Positions 1-14,474 are shown, numbered from the stretch's first letter. The stretch: 64,000 nt of DNA from Sipunculus nudus (GCA_026874595.1 CM049316.1:9104839-9168838); one strand, 5' to 3'. The notes: a model not told the origin generated them from the sequence alone. Numbers and translations: made by a program.

Positions 1-59
1 TGCCATATCAAGGTTGCATGTTTAATTCCGAAGAAGAAGGAATAAAATTACTATCACGA

Positions 60-1620
60 TATCGACACGTTCTCTCTGAATCTGATTTCTTAATAATAAA
101 AGTCTTATAATCTCTGGATTTTGTAGTCCCACACAGAAAGAGACCAAAGCAAACTCAGTACGACTCTATCTGAAAAGGGACCGAAATACATTAATGGAAA
201 ATGTACAGGGTTCAAACAATAAAATATATATTTCATCGAAAAGTCAGCTATAAATATATTTTATTTAACTATTAATACACATCTATAATGTAGTACGTGT
301 AAATATAAAAATTAATTTTCTTGCCGGCAAAGTTGGGTTTAGTTTTTAAACAGCCAATGGAGCAGTGTGTCACGGGCACTGACCTGCAAGTAGGTTATCG
401 TTAAAGAATAAAAAAAAAGAAATCAACTGAACACGCCATGTGAAAGGCAAACATTTCTGATAAAAAAGATACAGTTGGTTGAGTATGATATATCCGTCGG
501 CCAGTTCCTCGAGTAGGTTAAATCGGGAAGGGGGTCATATTTACTCAGACACGCACTGTCAGTTCACCACCGCGCCACCAGGTGTGTCTGATCAGTTAAC
601 TTTAGAAAAAAAAACACACACACTCTAATGTATGTCATGTTTCCGCCTAAGATGGCGGACAAGGCTACATTATCGGACCTATACTGGAGCATGCATATAC
701 ATGGCTTCGTTACCGGCCTTACCTTGTAGCCAGCGCAACACATACACACATACCGATACTTTTCATATTGATAAGATTTCATATCTTTGTCCTATAAATG
801 ACTGGTATATTCTTTCGTCTCGTTAACTTTGACCCTTAACTCGGTGTGTACATATTTTAACCATATTGTTCCTTTGAAAATGATATACGACGAAGATGAA
901 ACAAGAATTCACAGTTCATATAAACATTTTTTGTTTATGTTATTCTTAGTGCATAAACACACATAATATATACAATGTTATATTTACCCAAGCCAACGTC
1001 TGAATCTTCAATTACATATCACGACGGACCGTTCTGAAATATGATCCGATTATGAATAATCCACACAGCTGAAAAAAAAAGTTGTTCTATGTAAAAGGCG
1101 ACTGAAGCGTGAATGTATGATTCTGGGGGAATGGATTTTTAACCAAACTCTCAGCATTGTTATATTCCAGGGGCGGATCCATGATTTAGGAAAATTGGGC
1201 GGGGATCCAACCAAGGAAGACTAATGACAAAACATGAAAAAGGTCCCCGGATCCGGAAAAGGGGTCCAGGCCGCAAAAATTGTCTAAAACACTTAAAAAA
1301 GTTTGCGGTGGCTGAAAATGGGAGGTCTAAACCCCCTCCCCCTGGATCCGCTTCTGTATTCTGACCAAATTGTTGATGAAGAGGCGCCATGGCATCTTGT
1401 GACCTCTGGATCACTCTGTCCACGCGTATATTTATATAAGTAAATTCTGATGAACTCTAGGGATGTGACCAGCCAGTTCAAGTCGCCAGGCGCCATAGAT
1501 TAACACCCTACTCCAGCATGGCTTCTTCATTGTTACTGTATTGTTGACAGACCTGGTGATACTGACCTTAAAACATATACTGGTTTTTGAAGCATAATTT
1601 CCTTTTCAATAAGTTAAAAT
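60..1620 (+). repeat. R1 repeat, copy 1 (interrupted by a short transposon)
   Basis: Unclassified dispersed repeat. The part at about 60-602 aligns by eye with 2395-2945 (shared phrases include GTCACGGGCACTGACCTGCA and CGGGAAGGGGGTCATATT). The part at about 602-930 aligns with 5019-5310 (shared GACGAAGATGAAACAAGAAT). The segment at about 1384-1423 matches 5380-5479. The segment at about 1485-1540 matches the reverse complement of about 7460-7500. No coding capacity is visible; all frames are broken. The copy is split by the element at 1168-1356. The class is unknown: a non-autonomous DNA transposon or Helitron-like element is possible, but I did not find conclusive ends. Confidence 0.7.
1168..1356. 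mobile_element. hAT-like MITE with inverted termini and 5-bp target duplication
   Basis: The left end reads CAGGGGCGGATCCA and the right end reads TGGATCCGCTTCTG, an imperfect 14-bp terminal inverted repeat. TATTC immediately precedes the left end (1163-1167) and immediately follows the right end (1357-1361), as expected of a target-site duplication. The 189-bp body has no coding capacity, so this is a non-autonomous element. The CAG...GGATCC terminus resembles hAT-type termini, but hAT elements normally duplicate 8 bp, so the superfamily is not certain. The unoccupied version of the site is visible in the paralogous R1 copy around 5345-5395, which independently supports the boundaries. Confidence 0.75.
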
Positions 1621-2394
1621 GTTTTATTCCTGTGACATGTGTTACATATTGTTACGGAGCCTAATATCAACAGATTCTGTAGGCGTGGCCACACTAAATC
1701 TGCATAGAGTTCGTAGAATCCCTGACACTTCTGTAATTATCGGATAGGTCCAAAACTGACTCTCCTCTCCTCGGCTCTAAAACACAGCCCCTATTTATAA
1801 CTTTTGATCCGAAAATTCTAGAAACTTCTATTTCACGAACAATCGAAAGATTCCAACAATACATAATACACACGCCCAAAGACAAGACACGCGCTCATAG
1901 AGCGGGACCGGCCCAGAAAGTTCCAGATCAGCACGAGCGCTGGGTTTCTACACGTCATACCCAACACGTGGGCCGGCCCCGCCAGGCGATGCTGCCATAG
2001 CAACGAGCTATGCGTGTCATAAGAACCAAATGTCAACAACACATGAAACACCCCTGCGCACAATAAAACAGACACCTGTAACAACATTCTGTCGTTTTAT
2101 AATTTTATTAGTCAGAGTACCTAATATTCAAAAATTAACACTAATTTTGTTTTTGTTATTTCTTGAAAAATAAGCTTGTCCGGTGCATATTTTTAAGCAT
2201 TTTATGAAGTTACTAAGGAATTTAAACAACATGGCAAATATGTGATGCTTAATCTGACAGAATCGATCAGTTGAACCTATAAATCGTCCACGGGTTAACC
2301 ATCAGAAGTGTTAAATCACTTTCGAGCGGGATGGTGTGGGGCTGTAACAAAGGTGCATGGTTGGTGCTGAAGAAACAGAATTCAGACTACTATC
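1621..2394. other. Spacer between R1 copies, nothing recognised
   Basis: AT-rich sequence with a modestly GC-richer stretch at about 1880-2010. Short open frames on the minus strand (63 and 84 codons) show no family I recognise and no splice context. No RNA gene or repeat was identified. Confidence 0.4.
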
Positions 2395-2945
2395 CTAGTA
2401 TCCACACTGTCTCTGATGTATTAATAAAAGATAGCTTCCTATCACCGATGTGGTCCCACAGAGAAAGAGAAAAGCAGAGCAAAGCAAACCCAGAAACACT
2501 CTATTTGAAAGAGACAGATATCTATTGAGTATAAAATGTACAGAATTCAAATAATAAAATACTATATATTTCATGAGAATGTCAGCTATATAACGAAGTG
2601 TTGAAGCGCATCTATATCAATGTGGTAGATATAAAAACATTAAAAAAAAAATTATCTTGTCTGCAGAATTTAGGTTAAGTGTTAAATCGGTAAATGGAAC
2701 AGAGTGTCACGGGCACTGACCTGCATGCTGGTTAATGTCAGAGAAAAGAAAAAAAATCAACTGAACATGCGGAGTGAAAGACGAACATTCTGATAAAAAA
2801 AAAAGATACAGGTAATTGAGCGTGATTTACATTAGCCTGTTCCATGCGTAGTTTAGATCGGGAAGGGGGTCATATTACGCAGACATGCACTGTCAGTTCA
2901 CCACCACGTCAACAGGTGTGACTGGTCGGTGAATTTTCGATAACA
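2395..2945 (+). repeat. R1 repeat, copy 2, left part
   Basis: Aligns along its length with about 60-602, including the AAATCAACTGAACA stretch and the CACTGTCAGTTCACCACC segment. The similarity stops at about 2945, where R2 material begins, and the next R1 module resumes at about 5019. The 65-codon frame at 2331-2528 is incidental. Confidence 0.7.
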
Positions 2946-4294
2946 AGTGACCCATGGGTCATGGCGCTCAGCAGGTTGACTAGTTGGTATTGGCTATAGT
3001 GTGATAACTGATGCATTTATGTGTTCGGTACTGGTTGTCCTAGGGGCACTGTGGAGATGCCTGTAATTGATCAAAATGACCTAATTACCCATGTGGAGGT
3101 AGATTGGTAGGAGTCCCTAGGTGCAAAATTGTCAAAATTCAGCACAAGTGATGATGTTACTGATATTCATGATAGACCATTTTCTACTGGTTTTAATAGT
3201 CAAAATGAAATTCTTGGCTAACACTCAGTAACACCTTGAAGAAAATAGGTCACTGTGACCTTATTTAAGGATTCCAAGGCGATTTTTCAAGGATTTCCCT
3301 CGGTATGTCAGAGGCTTCTAGGTCCAATGATTACGATTTGTGCCTTGTAGCACATCCAAGTTTCAGACCACTACCTATGTATGAAACCGTGCACAGTGAC
3401 ACAAGACACCACTGAGGTAATTTTGCATTCTCAAAATACAATCTACAGGTAAAAATGTGTGATGAATAGAAACTGGCTTGACATTATGGCTTAATGTTCA
3501 TTCACGACTGGTAATCGTATTTTTAAGAACCCGATTGCAGATTTTGTTTAATCTTTTCCGGGTGACAGGAATAATTGTCAGTATAAAGCACATTACTTAA
3601 TAGTCCAGGGCAAAGTACATGATTGATGAGACAAAACACCAACAGAAGTGACATGTGGGTCATGATGCTCAACTGAATGGGATATTGTTCAGTTCGTGCA
3701 TGTGCAACTGAAAGTCAGCGAGGCTCTGTAAGTGGATGAATATAAGTAAAACAGACTCAGTATTAGATTAGGAGTGCTTCTGAGGACCTCCAAGACAGCT
3801 AACGTTCATGATTCTAGCACTGATGGGTCATTTTGTGCCCCATTAACAGACCTGCAGATCTGAAAAAATGAGATGTGATTTAAAAAAACATAAGATAATG
3901 GAGATGCCCCCTTGAAGACAAACTTCTGAAGATCATCAGGATCTAAGAACAAACTAAATTTCATGACATTCCATCCAGCTGTTCCTGAGAAATCTTGCCA
4001 TTTGTATATATTATTTAATTATTCTGGGGCGGGTCTAACAGGCTGCAAAATTTGGAAATATAGGTCACAGGGACCTAATTTCAGGTTTTCATAGAGAGAT
4101 CTTTTCAGGACGTCCATTAGTGCACAGGATCATGATTCTGACCATAACGGTTACATTTTGTGCCCTGTTAACAGACAGGGCAATCTCAAAAACTTACACA
4201 AAAAATCGTAAAAATTAGGATAATGAAGAGGACGCAACCAGTCATTTAGAATCATTTAGATCTATAACTACACCAAATATATTTTAAATTATTC

Positions 4295-4311
4295 GGGGGG
4301 GGGGGGGGGGG
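4295..4311. repeat. Poly-G tract, 17 bases
   Basis: Uninterrupted run of G inside an R2 internal unit. The equivalent spot in the neighbouring unit at about 4024-4032 reads GGGGCGGG and near 4845 reads GGGG, so the tract looks like a local expansion. Length may be unreliable because sequencing such tracts is error-prone. Confidence 0.9.
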
Positions 4312-4496
4312 TCAAACAGGCTCCGCAACTCGGAGAATATGTATCACAGTGACCTAGTTTCAGGTTTCCAAGGAGAACTTTCTTTGGAGACTTAAGATGC
4401 ACATGTTCATGATTCTTAGACTTACAGTTACGATTTGTGGACTGTTCACGTCCTGACGGCAGGACGGATGGACAACGGATAAAGACCCATCGCTAT

Positions 4497-4525
4497 AGCT
4501 CAGATGACTTTCAGTCAGCTGAGCT
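4497..4525. repeat. Imperfect hairpin in the R2 tail
   Basis: Stem AGCTCAGATGAC (4497-4508), loop TTTCA, stem GTCAGCTGAGCT (4514-4525), with one mismatched pair. The inverted R2 copy has the equivalent hairpin at 50498-50531, so the structure is kept in both copies. CTAA overlaps the 3' edge, which resembles a Helitron CTRR end, but a following T is absent. Confidence 0.6.
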
Positions 4526-5018
4526 AAACATTCCGTAAGAAATACTTAAATACAGGTGGACTATTACTACTAGATAAGACTATTCATGATCAACGAAGAT
4601 GCAAGGTTTCAAAACACTAGATGACACCACAGAAAAGAAACTGACATTATTGCTGTCATTTGTCGGTCTCAAATAATGAGAAAAAATACTTTAAAAATTG
4701 TAAGAATACAGGTGTTGCCACCAGGCTTCATGAACTGATTAAACTAGACATGATCAATATTTAGACAAGGTTACAAGGCAAACCATGCATCAATGATTGA
4801 GATATTGGAGCTATTGTATCAACATTTACTGGGAAAAAAATTTCTATGGGGTGTAAACAGGCCCCGAAACTCGCAGAATAAAGGTCGCAGTGACCTAATT
4901 TTCTATTTCCAGGGAGATTTTTCATTTGATGCCAAGTTAACGGTTACGATTTGTGCCCTGCTAACGGCCCGGACGGAAGGACAGAGACCCATCACTATAG
5001 CTCAAATGAATTTCAGTC

Positions 5019-5790
5019 ACACACATTCTAATCTATGTCAGGCTTCCGTCCAAGAGGGCGGGTATGGCTACATCACCAGTCCTCCTTCTAGCCAGAACAT
5101 ACACACACACATGGATTTAAGAGGCGTGTTCATTTTTTTCTTATCATATCGTAAAGATTTCATATCTTTTTCCTTTAAATTAGTGCTTGCAACATTCTTT
5201 TGTCTAGTGAACTTTGCCCTTAACTCGGCGTGAATGTATTTTACCCATTTATGGTTCCTTTGAAAACCATATTCGACGAAGATGAAACAAGAATTCACAG
5301 TTCATATAAACGTTTTTAATATACATATTTTTAAACAGAACCCTCTACACTGATATATTTTAATCGATTTTTTGTTGGAAGGGCGCCATCTTGTGACCTC
5401 AGGATCACTCTGTCCACAATCTCGTGACCTCAGGATCACTCTGTCCACCATCTTGTGACCTCAGGATCACACTGTCCACATGAAGAATGGGATCACCGCC
5501 AACCCAGAACCACTTTCTTGTGGAAGTGGACAACATCTATTGATGGGAAAACATTAAAGAATCACATAATAAAATACTTAGTATATCTCATGGGGAAATC
5601 CGCTCTTATTCTCTTGATGAATATCTATGATAAAGCAGGGCATGGTTAATTACTTTATTTATAATGTCTGCAGAAATAAGGTTAAATGTTTTTAACATTA
5701 GCGTGTTACGGGCAAGGTCCGCCATGCTGGATAATGCAGGCCTAGGAACTATAAAGGAAAAAACAAATCAGCTGAACCCACATGTGTCTC
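5019..5790 (+). repeat. R1 repeat, copy 2, right part, running into a third R1 module
   Basis: The part at 5019-5310 aligns with about 610-930. The part at 5341-5479 aligns with the sequence either side of the MITE in copy 1. The part at about 5480-5790 aligns, with more divergence, with 2450-2760. The modules occur in the same order as in copy 1 and then begin again, suggesting an old tandem arrangement. The 146-codon frame at 4793-5233 spans the R2/R1 junction and is not a gene. Confidence 0.65.
5387..5479 (+). repeat. 31-bp tandem repeat, three copies
   Basis: Three adjacent monomers (5387-5417, 5418-5448, 5449-5479) share GTGACCTCAGGATCAC and end in TGTCCAC, with only a few substitutions. 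The paralogous site in R1 copy 1 (1393-1423) carries a single monomer, so the expansion is local to this copy. Confidence 0.9.
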
Positions 5791-6199
5791 GTTCCAAGTA
5801 AGTCATTCATAAATGATGGTTTCGTATAGGACTGTTTGCTGAGAAATACGTCGGTTCACCTTATATATTTTTTTATTTGCCGTGAAGTATGACGGCCATT
5901 GCCCATGTTATACACTGCTATACTGCGTGGTTGTTTGAACTCTTAACCTAGATTTTACAGACATAATAAATAATTCAATAATGTGTACCTCTTCATTAAA
6001 ACATTAGAAATGGGGATTACCAGGGTCAGATATAACTGTTCCGGTGAGTTATATAGAGTACCGTGTTCTTTGATTCCTCAACATTTCATCATCAATATCA
6101 GTTTTTTTTCAGTTTGGGAGTAGAGTGATCCAGAGAAAGACTTTCTAGTTTTACAAGATTCTTAGCTTCCCGTTTCGTGTTCATTGGAATATGATTTTC
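5791..6199. other. Unique AT-rich spacer
   Basis: No open frame, RNA gene or repeat that I recognise between the plus-strand and minus-strand R1 copies. Confidence 0.4.
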
Positions 6200-6780
6200 A
6201 AATGACCCCACGATTTTTTTCTTACAGCGTCAACTACTGAAAGACAGGACCCGTGAAAAACAGGGTAACTATCAAAGAGCAGGGGGTAACCGATGGCGTC
6301 TGTTGGTTACATGGTCTAAATTATTCACATGACCTGGGGTCACGAAGTCGTTTAATAAAGTGGTGAATGGTTTTGATAACTCTGGTTGGGTCTTGCCATG
6401 ACGCTTTGATTTTTATGTACAAGGTGAAAACAAGTTTAATATCAAAATTTAATTCGAAAGTTGTACAAAAGTTGCCAATATTTCAGGGCTTTTGTATAGA
6501 TGTTATGTAGGAAAAATAAATATAGCCATGTATCTTGGTAATTGGAACTGACAAGTCACAACCCAGGTGTTATCAAGATTTACTTAAACGTCCACGTAAC
6601 TTGCTCGCTCTATTGGACGAAACGTGCCGGAGACTGCATTCCCGAGGCGTCTGTAATTTTTTTTTTTTTTTTTTACATATAAGCGACCAGACACACCTGG
6701 TGGCGATGTGTGAAATTGACAGTGCGTGTCTGAATGAATATGACCCATTAAAGATATATCCTAGACGGTCAAAATAGTGC
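6200..6780 (-). repeat. R1 repeat, inverted copy
   Basis: Reverse-strand similarity to R1. The sequence at about 6686-6750 (GACCAGACACACCTGGTGGCG and the GACAGTGCGTGTCTGA segment) is the reverse complement of about 535-590. The stretch at 6286-6305 (GGTAACCGATGGCGTCTG) matches 7484-7501 in the next copy. An 18-T run at 6657-6674 corresponds to the A-rich run at about 605 in copy 1. The central part (about 6310-6535) has no partner in the other copies and may be inserted material. Confidence 0.6.
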
Positions 6781-7414
6781 AATTTCAGGAGAGCTATTAC
6801 TCAGACAGCATATGAATCGGTTAACTGATTTGCTCTTTGACTTTCCCAGCATGCAGACCAATGCCCATAATTAACACACCTCTATATACTGATTATTTAA
6901 ACATTAAACCGTAAGTCGGCCGACATCATGCTTGTACATGCTTAATTAATTATGCGCATCACAATAGGAAGAGATAGATTTATTTCCTGTGAGACATTGA
7001 AAGTACTGTGTTCTTTTATTCCCCAAGAAATCAATATCAATGATTTCTGACCCTTTCAATGACAGTAGATTTTAGTTTATTCTTTCTGTATATGACAAGT
7101 TATCCAGAGGACATTAAAGACTCTCATCATTTAGAAATTAGAGGGACAGTGTATACGCCAAGATGTTAGTTAGAATCTTCTTCCTCAAAAACTAATCAAC
7201 CTATAAACTAACTGAAAAAAAAGAGTTTATAATGAATACGCATGTAGCCTTGTTTTATCTCCAATGCATAAGATTGCAGAAAGAACTCCTGAACGTATAA
7301 AGTTATATTGTCGTAGTTAACGAGACGAAGGAACAGGAAAACAGTAATGTAAAATGAAATCTGATTGATATGGAAAGAACAAGTAACCTGTTTCTAATTC
7401 GGTGTGTTTTTATA
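6781..7414. other. Unique AT-rich spacer
   Basis: Sequence between the two inverted R1 copies; I recognise nothing in it. Confidence 0.4.
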
Positions 7415-7695
7415 CCCCCTGAAAGGTTTTATTATGTGTCACCAAATTGATATGACCAGTAAAGAAGCCATACTGGAGTAGGGGGTAATCGATGGCGTCT
7501 GGTGATTGGGATGGACCAGTCACAGTCAAGGTGTTCATCAGGATATACGTATAAATAAATATACGTCCATGTAGCCTTGCCCGCCCTCCCGGACGGAAAC
7601 ATGGCCGAGATTGCAGTACCGAGACGTCTAGTATGAAATTTTTTAATCTAAAGTTCACCGACCAGACACGTGCTGCGGAACTGTGGGTGAACATT
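7415..7695 (-). repeat. R1 repeat, compact inverted copy
   Basis: On the minus strand it carries, in order, the end of the first R1 module (ACACGTGTCTGGTCGGTGAA), the ATGTTTCCGTCC...GGGCGGGCAAGGCTACATG module, and the CGCCATCGATTACCCCCTAC module that matches 1488-1515. It lacks the longer central sequence of copy 1. The 94-codon frame on this strand is a by-product of the repeat. Confidence 0.6.
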
Positions 7696-10806
<3,111 letters not shown>

Positions 10807-10809
10807 ATG

Positions 10810-10868
<59 letters not shown>

Positions 10869-10876
10869 GTATATAA
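10807..10876. repeat. AT microsatellite
   Basis: Long TA dinucleotide run flanked by GTATGTATATAT-type imperfect units. The two minus-strand open frames crossing it (61 and 103 codons, poly Tyr-Ile) are produced by the run. Confidence 0.95.
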
Positions 10877-13800
10877 AAGAAATGTTAGGCACAATGAGAT
10901 AGAGGCACAGGTGTTCACCAAGTAGTATAGTCATCTAAGTTTCCGTTTATTTATTTATCAAAGCCTGCAGCTTATGTTTATCCCTCTGTTACTAAGACGG
11001 GCCATCTTTGAAGCAAAGGGCATGCGAGGTTCATGTGAAAATGTGTATATCCTTGCACTGGTTCACCCAGTAGTTCAATGGCGACGAACCAAAGGTTCAG
11101 TTGATTATGCTGGTATCATCTGATTAATCTAGCATCTCCCATGTCGGGTACAGGTAATATACATTTATAGGTCTGTATCCGAAGCTTTGCTTCAAACAAA
11201 AGACGGGGCGTCTCAAACTGCGTGGAATTCGGGAAAAAGAGATCCGAAGCCAAATAAATTGCCCTTCCCGGTAAAAATAATGCTTCTGGGTAGATAAATA
11301 AATCATATGTATGCAATTTGCCGGTGTCTGGGTCTTTTGTGCTCTTTCATTGTGCACGGTTCCCTTTAAGTCATCATAAAGATTTATTGTCCATAACATG
11401 ACACACGTAAAAAGTTCGGTGGTGACACTAAAATGGCAGCTTACATGCTTGACAACAAAGAAAAGCAGCTTATTTAGCCACTGTAAACGACAGTTTATTT
11501 ACGTTCACGAGTAAAGATTAATACGCGTCCCGGGGCGAGAATGTGAACCGCTTCTTTATTAGAGAAACTATAAGCTTACGCGGTTTGAAAATAGGTCTCA
11601 TCTCGGAGTAACATCAAAGGAGTTCCAACCGCCGCAGAACGTCAGAGTAAAGATAAACGCCAGCTCATCAAGAGGACCGGCGTCCGCAAGGGGTCACAAC
11701 ATAAGTTTCCTTAATTTCTTTTGGGACATTTTTGATGCTTCTGTTTATCTGTCCTTTGTACAAGAGCCACTCTATTGGGAATTCAGTGCGAATTTAATAC
11801 AGGCTGCCCCATGTATAAAACCTAGCCGACCCAGAAGCCAGTGCTATGATCTGAGTCCAAAGACAATTGTATATTGTGAAAAAAAACTCATTAATAAAGA
11901 TTTGCTAATATTTCCAATTAATAACAACTACATCGCCACTCCTGTTAACATAGGAAATCCGCGAGGTTTTCGAAAATCATGTATCAATATTTTATTTGAT
12001 TATATATAAACCATGATATTTGTCTTAAAACTAGAGTGCCGGAGAAAGGTTATGTCAACAAAAAAATGCGGTTGATCTGAAGCCGACATAAGGCCTTAAT
12101 TATATAATAAGTGACAAATAAATCCGAGTTGCCAGGAAAATATAGTAATGGGTGGTCCTATGGTCGAAACTCAAAGAATGTCAGTTAGACATCCTAGGGC
12201 CGTTTTAAAATTTTGGCATATAGCCAGTATATATATTCAAACAAGATATTCACAGATATATATGCAAAATAAAGGGAAAAGAAAATTAAATTTCTCATTC
12301 AAATTCATTTGAATGCATTTCTGCATCACTTATGTGTGATATACATTTATTCATGCACTGACAGTTTCGTCAGACGTAATCCATGATCGTGATTGTAAAG
12401 GAAACATTTACTGATAGACGAAACTGTTTTCATATCGTTAGAAAGGATATTAAAGTTTTGGGTTCCAAAAGAAATGTTGATCCAAATAAGTTTTCTAGTC
12501 ACATCATCTCTAATGTCGTCTGCTCGAATCTGGCTTCGGACGACTGCAGGTATCTGGCGGTGGTGAGACAGGTATTTCAGCCAACTATTGACCCATTTCT
12601 CGTCTTATTGGCTCATTTATAATAGCTGTGCGACATTAAGATGCCGTGATCGCCAGTCTTGGCGCGCCTTTCTAGATTTATCGTAGCGCGGTTTTCGCAC
12701 TTCGAGTGCCGGCCGGTTGCGCTCCAGACACGAACTGTACATAGAAGCCACAAAAAGCTGGTCCCAACGACTTCTTAAGTACCACGTTCGCAGGATAGAA
12801 TGCATTATCCTAGCTTTTTGAGCGTAAAACCTCCTCATCATTATGGCTAGATTTCTGGCTTTATGCTCACTCGTAGAAAAACTCTAACTCAAATTCACCT
12901 CCCTTTTAGTATTCACGTTTCCTCCGATATATCGCCAGGAAATAACAAGAAAGCTCGGGATGTTTCCCCGCAGGTTTGTGAAGTCTGTTCTACTCGAGCA
13001 GAGCGTTGATCAGGAAGCAGAAAATAGCGTGCTCAGGTAACAAATAAACCAGGGATTTAAGCACGCATGCGCAGTCATTTCTTCCCACAAAACTGCTGTC
13101 AGATGACGTAAATGGTTTATCTGTGTGTGAAACAACATTCCACCCGTTTGCCTGGAGACAGTAAATGCAAAAAGTTATTCATCATATAAACCTATATAAA
13201 TTCTCTGTATTCTCCTAAAACACTTATTTATAACTTCGCCAGAAAGCAAGGTATCATATTTTCCTCTTGTTCATTAGCTGGCTGGTTTGCCTGTTAGCAA
13301 CTTAACGCAGATCGTAATAAACAGACTTTAATGAAAGTTAACGGGTTAGGGTAATACCCAAGGAGTTACGGTAATACCCACCACTTTTTTTCCATTCAAA
13401 GGGTTGCGTACCATTGTGACATACAGCTAAGTTATGCCAATGCTGAGAGAAACAACCATTCATAAGCATCAGGGGCTTGCTTTGTTTTAGAGCTCACAAC
13501 TTAGAATTACCTACATCAAAGCCTTTTGAAAAGCGCACAATACAGGTAACAATACATTACATTTTTATCATAACTTGTACTTTGGGTAACTATCAAAATA
13601 TCATATATAAGTTGACCAAATATTTTTATATGTTATATAGAAGGTAGCAATACTGGTCTCAGAACATTAATGAGCATTCACATTGTTCAGATATGCCAGA
13701 GTATTTACCTTCATTAGTCATTTACACATAAAAATAGAGGGCATTCTGGCGGAGGCATGCAGGCTCCGACTACATTTCTAGTTCTTAAGTAGGAAACTCA

Positions 13801-14221
13801 AGACTGCTAATATAGCTCTGCAGAAGAGTGGCATGCACAATGATATATCTCAAACTTAGAGCTTAACATCATGTTTTATTTTTATAAAATCTTTGTGTTA
13901 TTTTCATTTTTGTATTCGTACAGTTGTGAGCGGCATGTATCATGAAGAGCACCGAAAATCTACTTTTTGCCAAACGCCTTCATACAAATATAAAAACATA
14001 CCTGAGCAACAAACATGCTACAACTTCATGTCACTTAATAACACGTTTACTGTTTCATGATTAAATATAATGTTAACGAAAAATAGATTTGACACAAAGA
14101 GTCAAATTCTTGTGAATCTTAAAATTATAAATAGTGCGGCGTTTTAAGTGAAGGCTCTGTGCTACCGCCTGTTATGCCAAGGCCAGAAACTACCCGAATG
14201 TAAGTGATGTTGCCCGCGGTG
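10877..14221. other. Unique non-coding sequence with GC-richer islands
   Basis: No gene recognised. Two stretches stand out from the AT-rich background. About 11500-11720 has several AAAGAT/GATAA-like words and a CCGGCGTCCGC segment. About 12640-12840 has a basic minus-strand open frame of 74 codons (12617-12841) starting with two ATG codons, with no family I recognise. At 13344-13384 a short phrase containing GGTAATACCCA occurs twice in tandem. These could be regulatory or exonic, but nothing decides it. Confidence 0.3.
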
Positions 14222-14474
14222 TATATAACAAGGACGTTATGGACGGCAGCCCTCTTTGACTCAAGCAGGTCTGCTCATTTATCTTAGTAAATAGTTCAGG
14301 ATTGAGGTAGATAATTCTGTGGTTACACTAACGACTGCCAATGGCTTAGAAGAAGAGCTACGTTGCTTTTATTCTCATTATCGGCGAGAGATTTGTCACG
14401 TAGAACTGTTTAACCTCCGCCGTCTGCCAGACATAATAAAATACTAAACGCTTTGCCAGTTTTGTGTCTACAAG
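14222..14474 (+). promoter_or_regulatory. Possible core promoter and untranslated first exon
   Basis: TATATAA at 14222-14228 sits next to a GC-rich CCCGCGG segment. About 250 bases downstream a strong splice-donor-like CTACAAG|GTAAGTG occurs (boundary at about 14474). The spacing would fit a TATA promoter followed by a first exon. There is no transcript evidence and no coding sequence to attach it to, so this is a low-confidence inference. Confidence 0.2.

Larger units (their letters stand above)
2946..5018 (+). repeat. R2 repeat inserted in R1, with degenerate internal repeats and hairpin tails
   Basis: Occupies the junction that is continuous in R1 copy 1 (near 602), so it looks like an insertion of about 2.07 kb. 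Internal units recur at irregular spacing of about 280-330 bp or more. Markers are a GTCACAGNGACCTAATTTCAGG-like motif (about 3248, 4063, 4345, 4886), a TTCATGATTCT motif with ACNGTTACNATTTGTG, and a GGG...AACAGGC motif. An imperfect hairpin stands at 4497-4525, and a related TCA-ending tail lies at about 4990-5018. A divergent copy lies inverted at 50.48-51.02 kb. Tandem internal units plus a hairpin end recall the non-autonomous pearl/CvA-type elements of oysters, but this is an analogy only. Confidence 0.6.

Noticed and set aside
4793-5233. 146-codon open frame
   Set aside because: Crosses the R2/R1 junction and reads repeat sequence; no domain.
13340-13385. Telomere-like repeats (GGGTTAGGGTAA)
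   Set aside because: Only a single TTAGGG within a two-copy short duplication; not an interstitial telomere.
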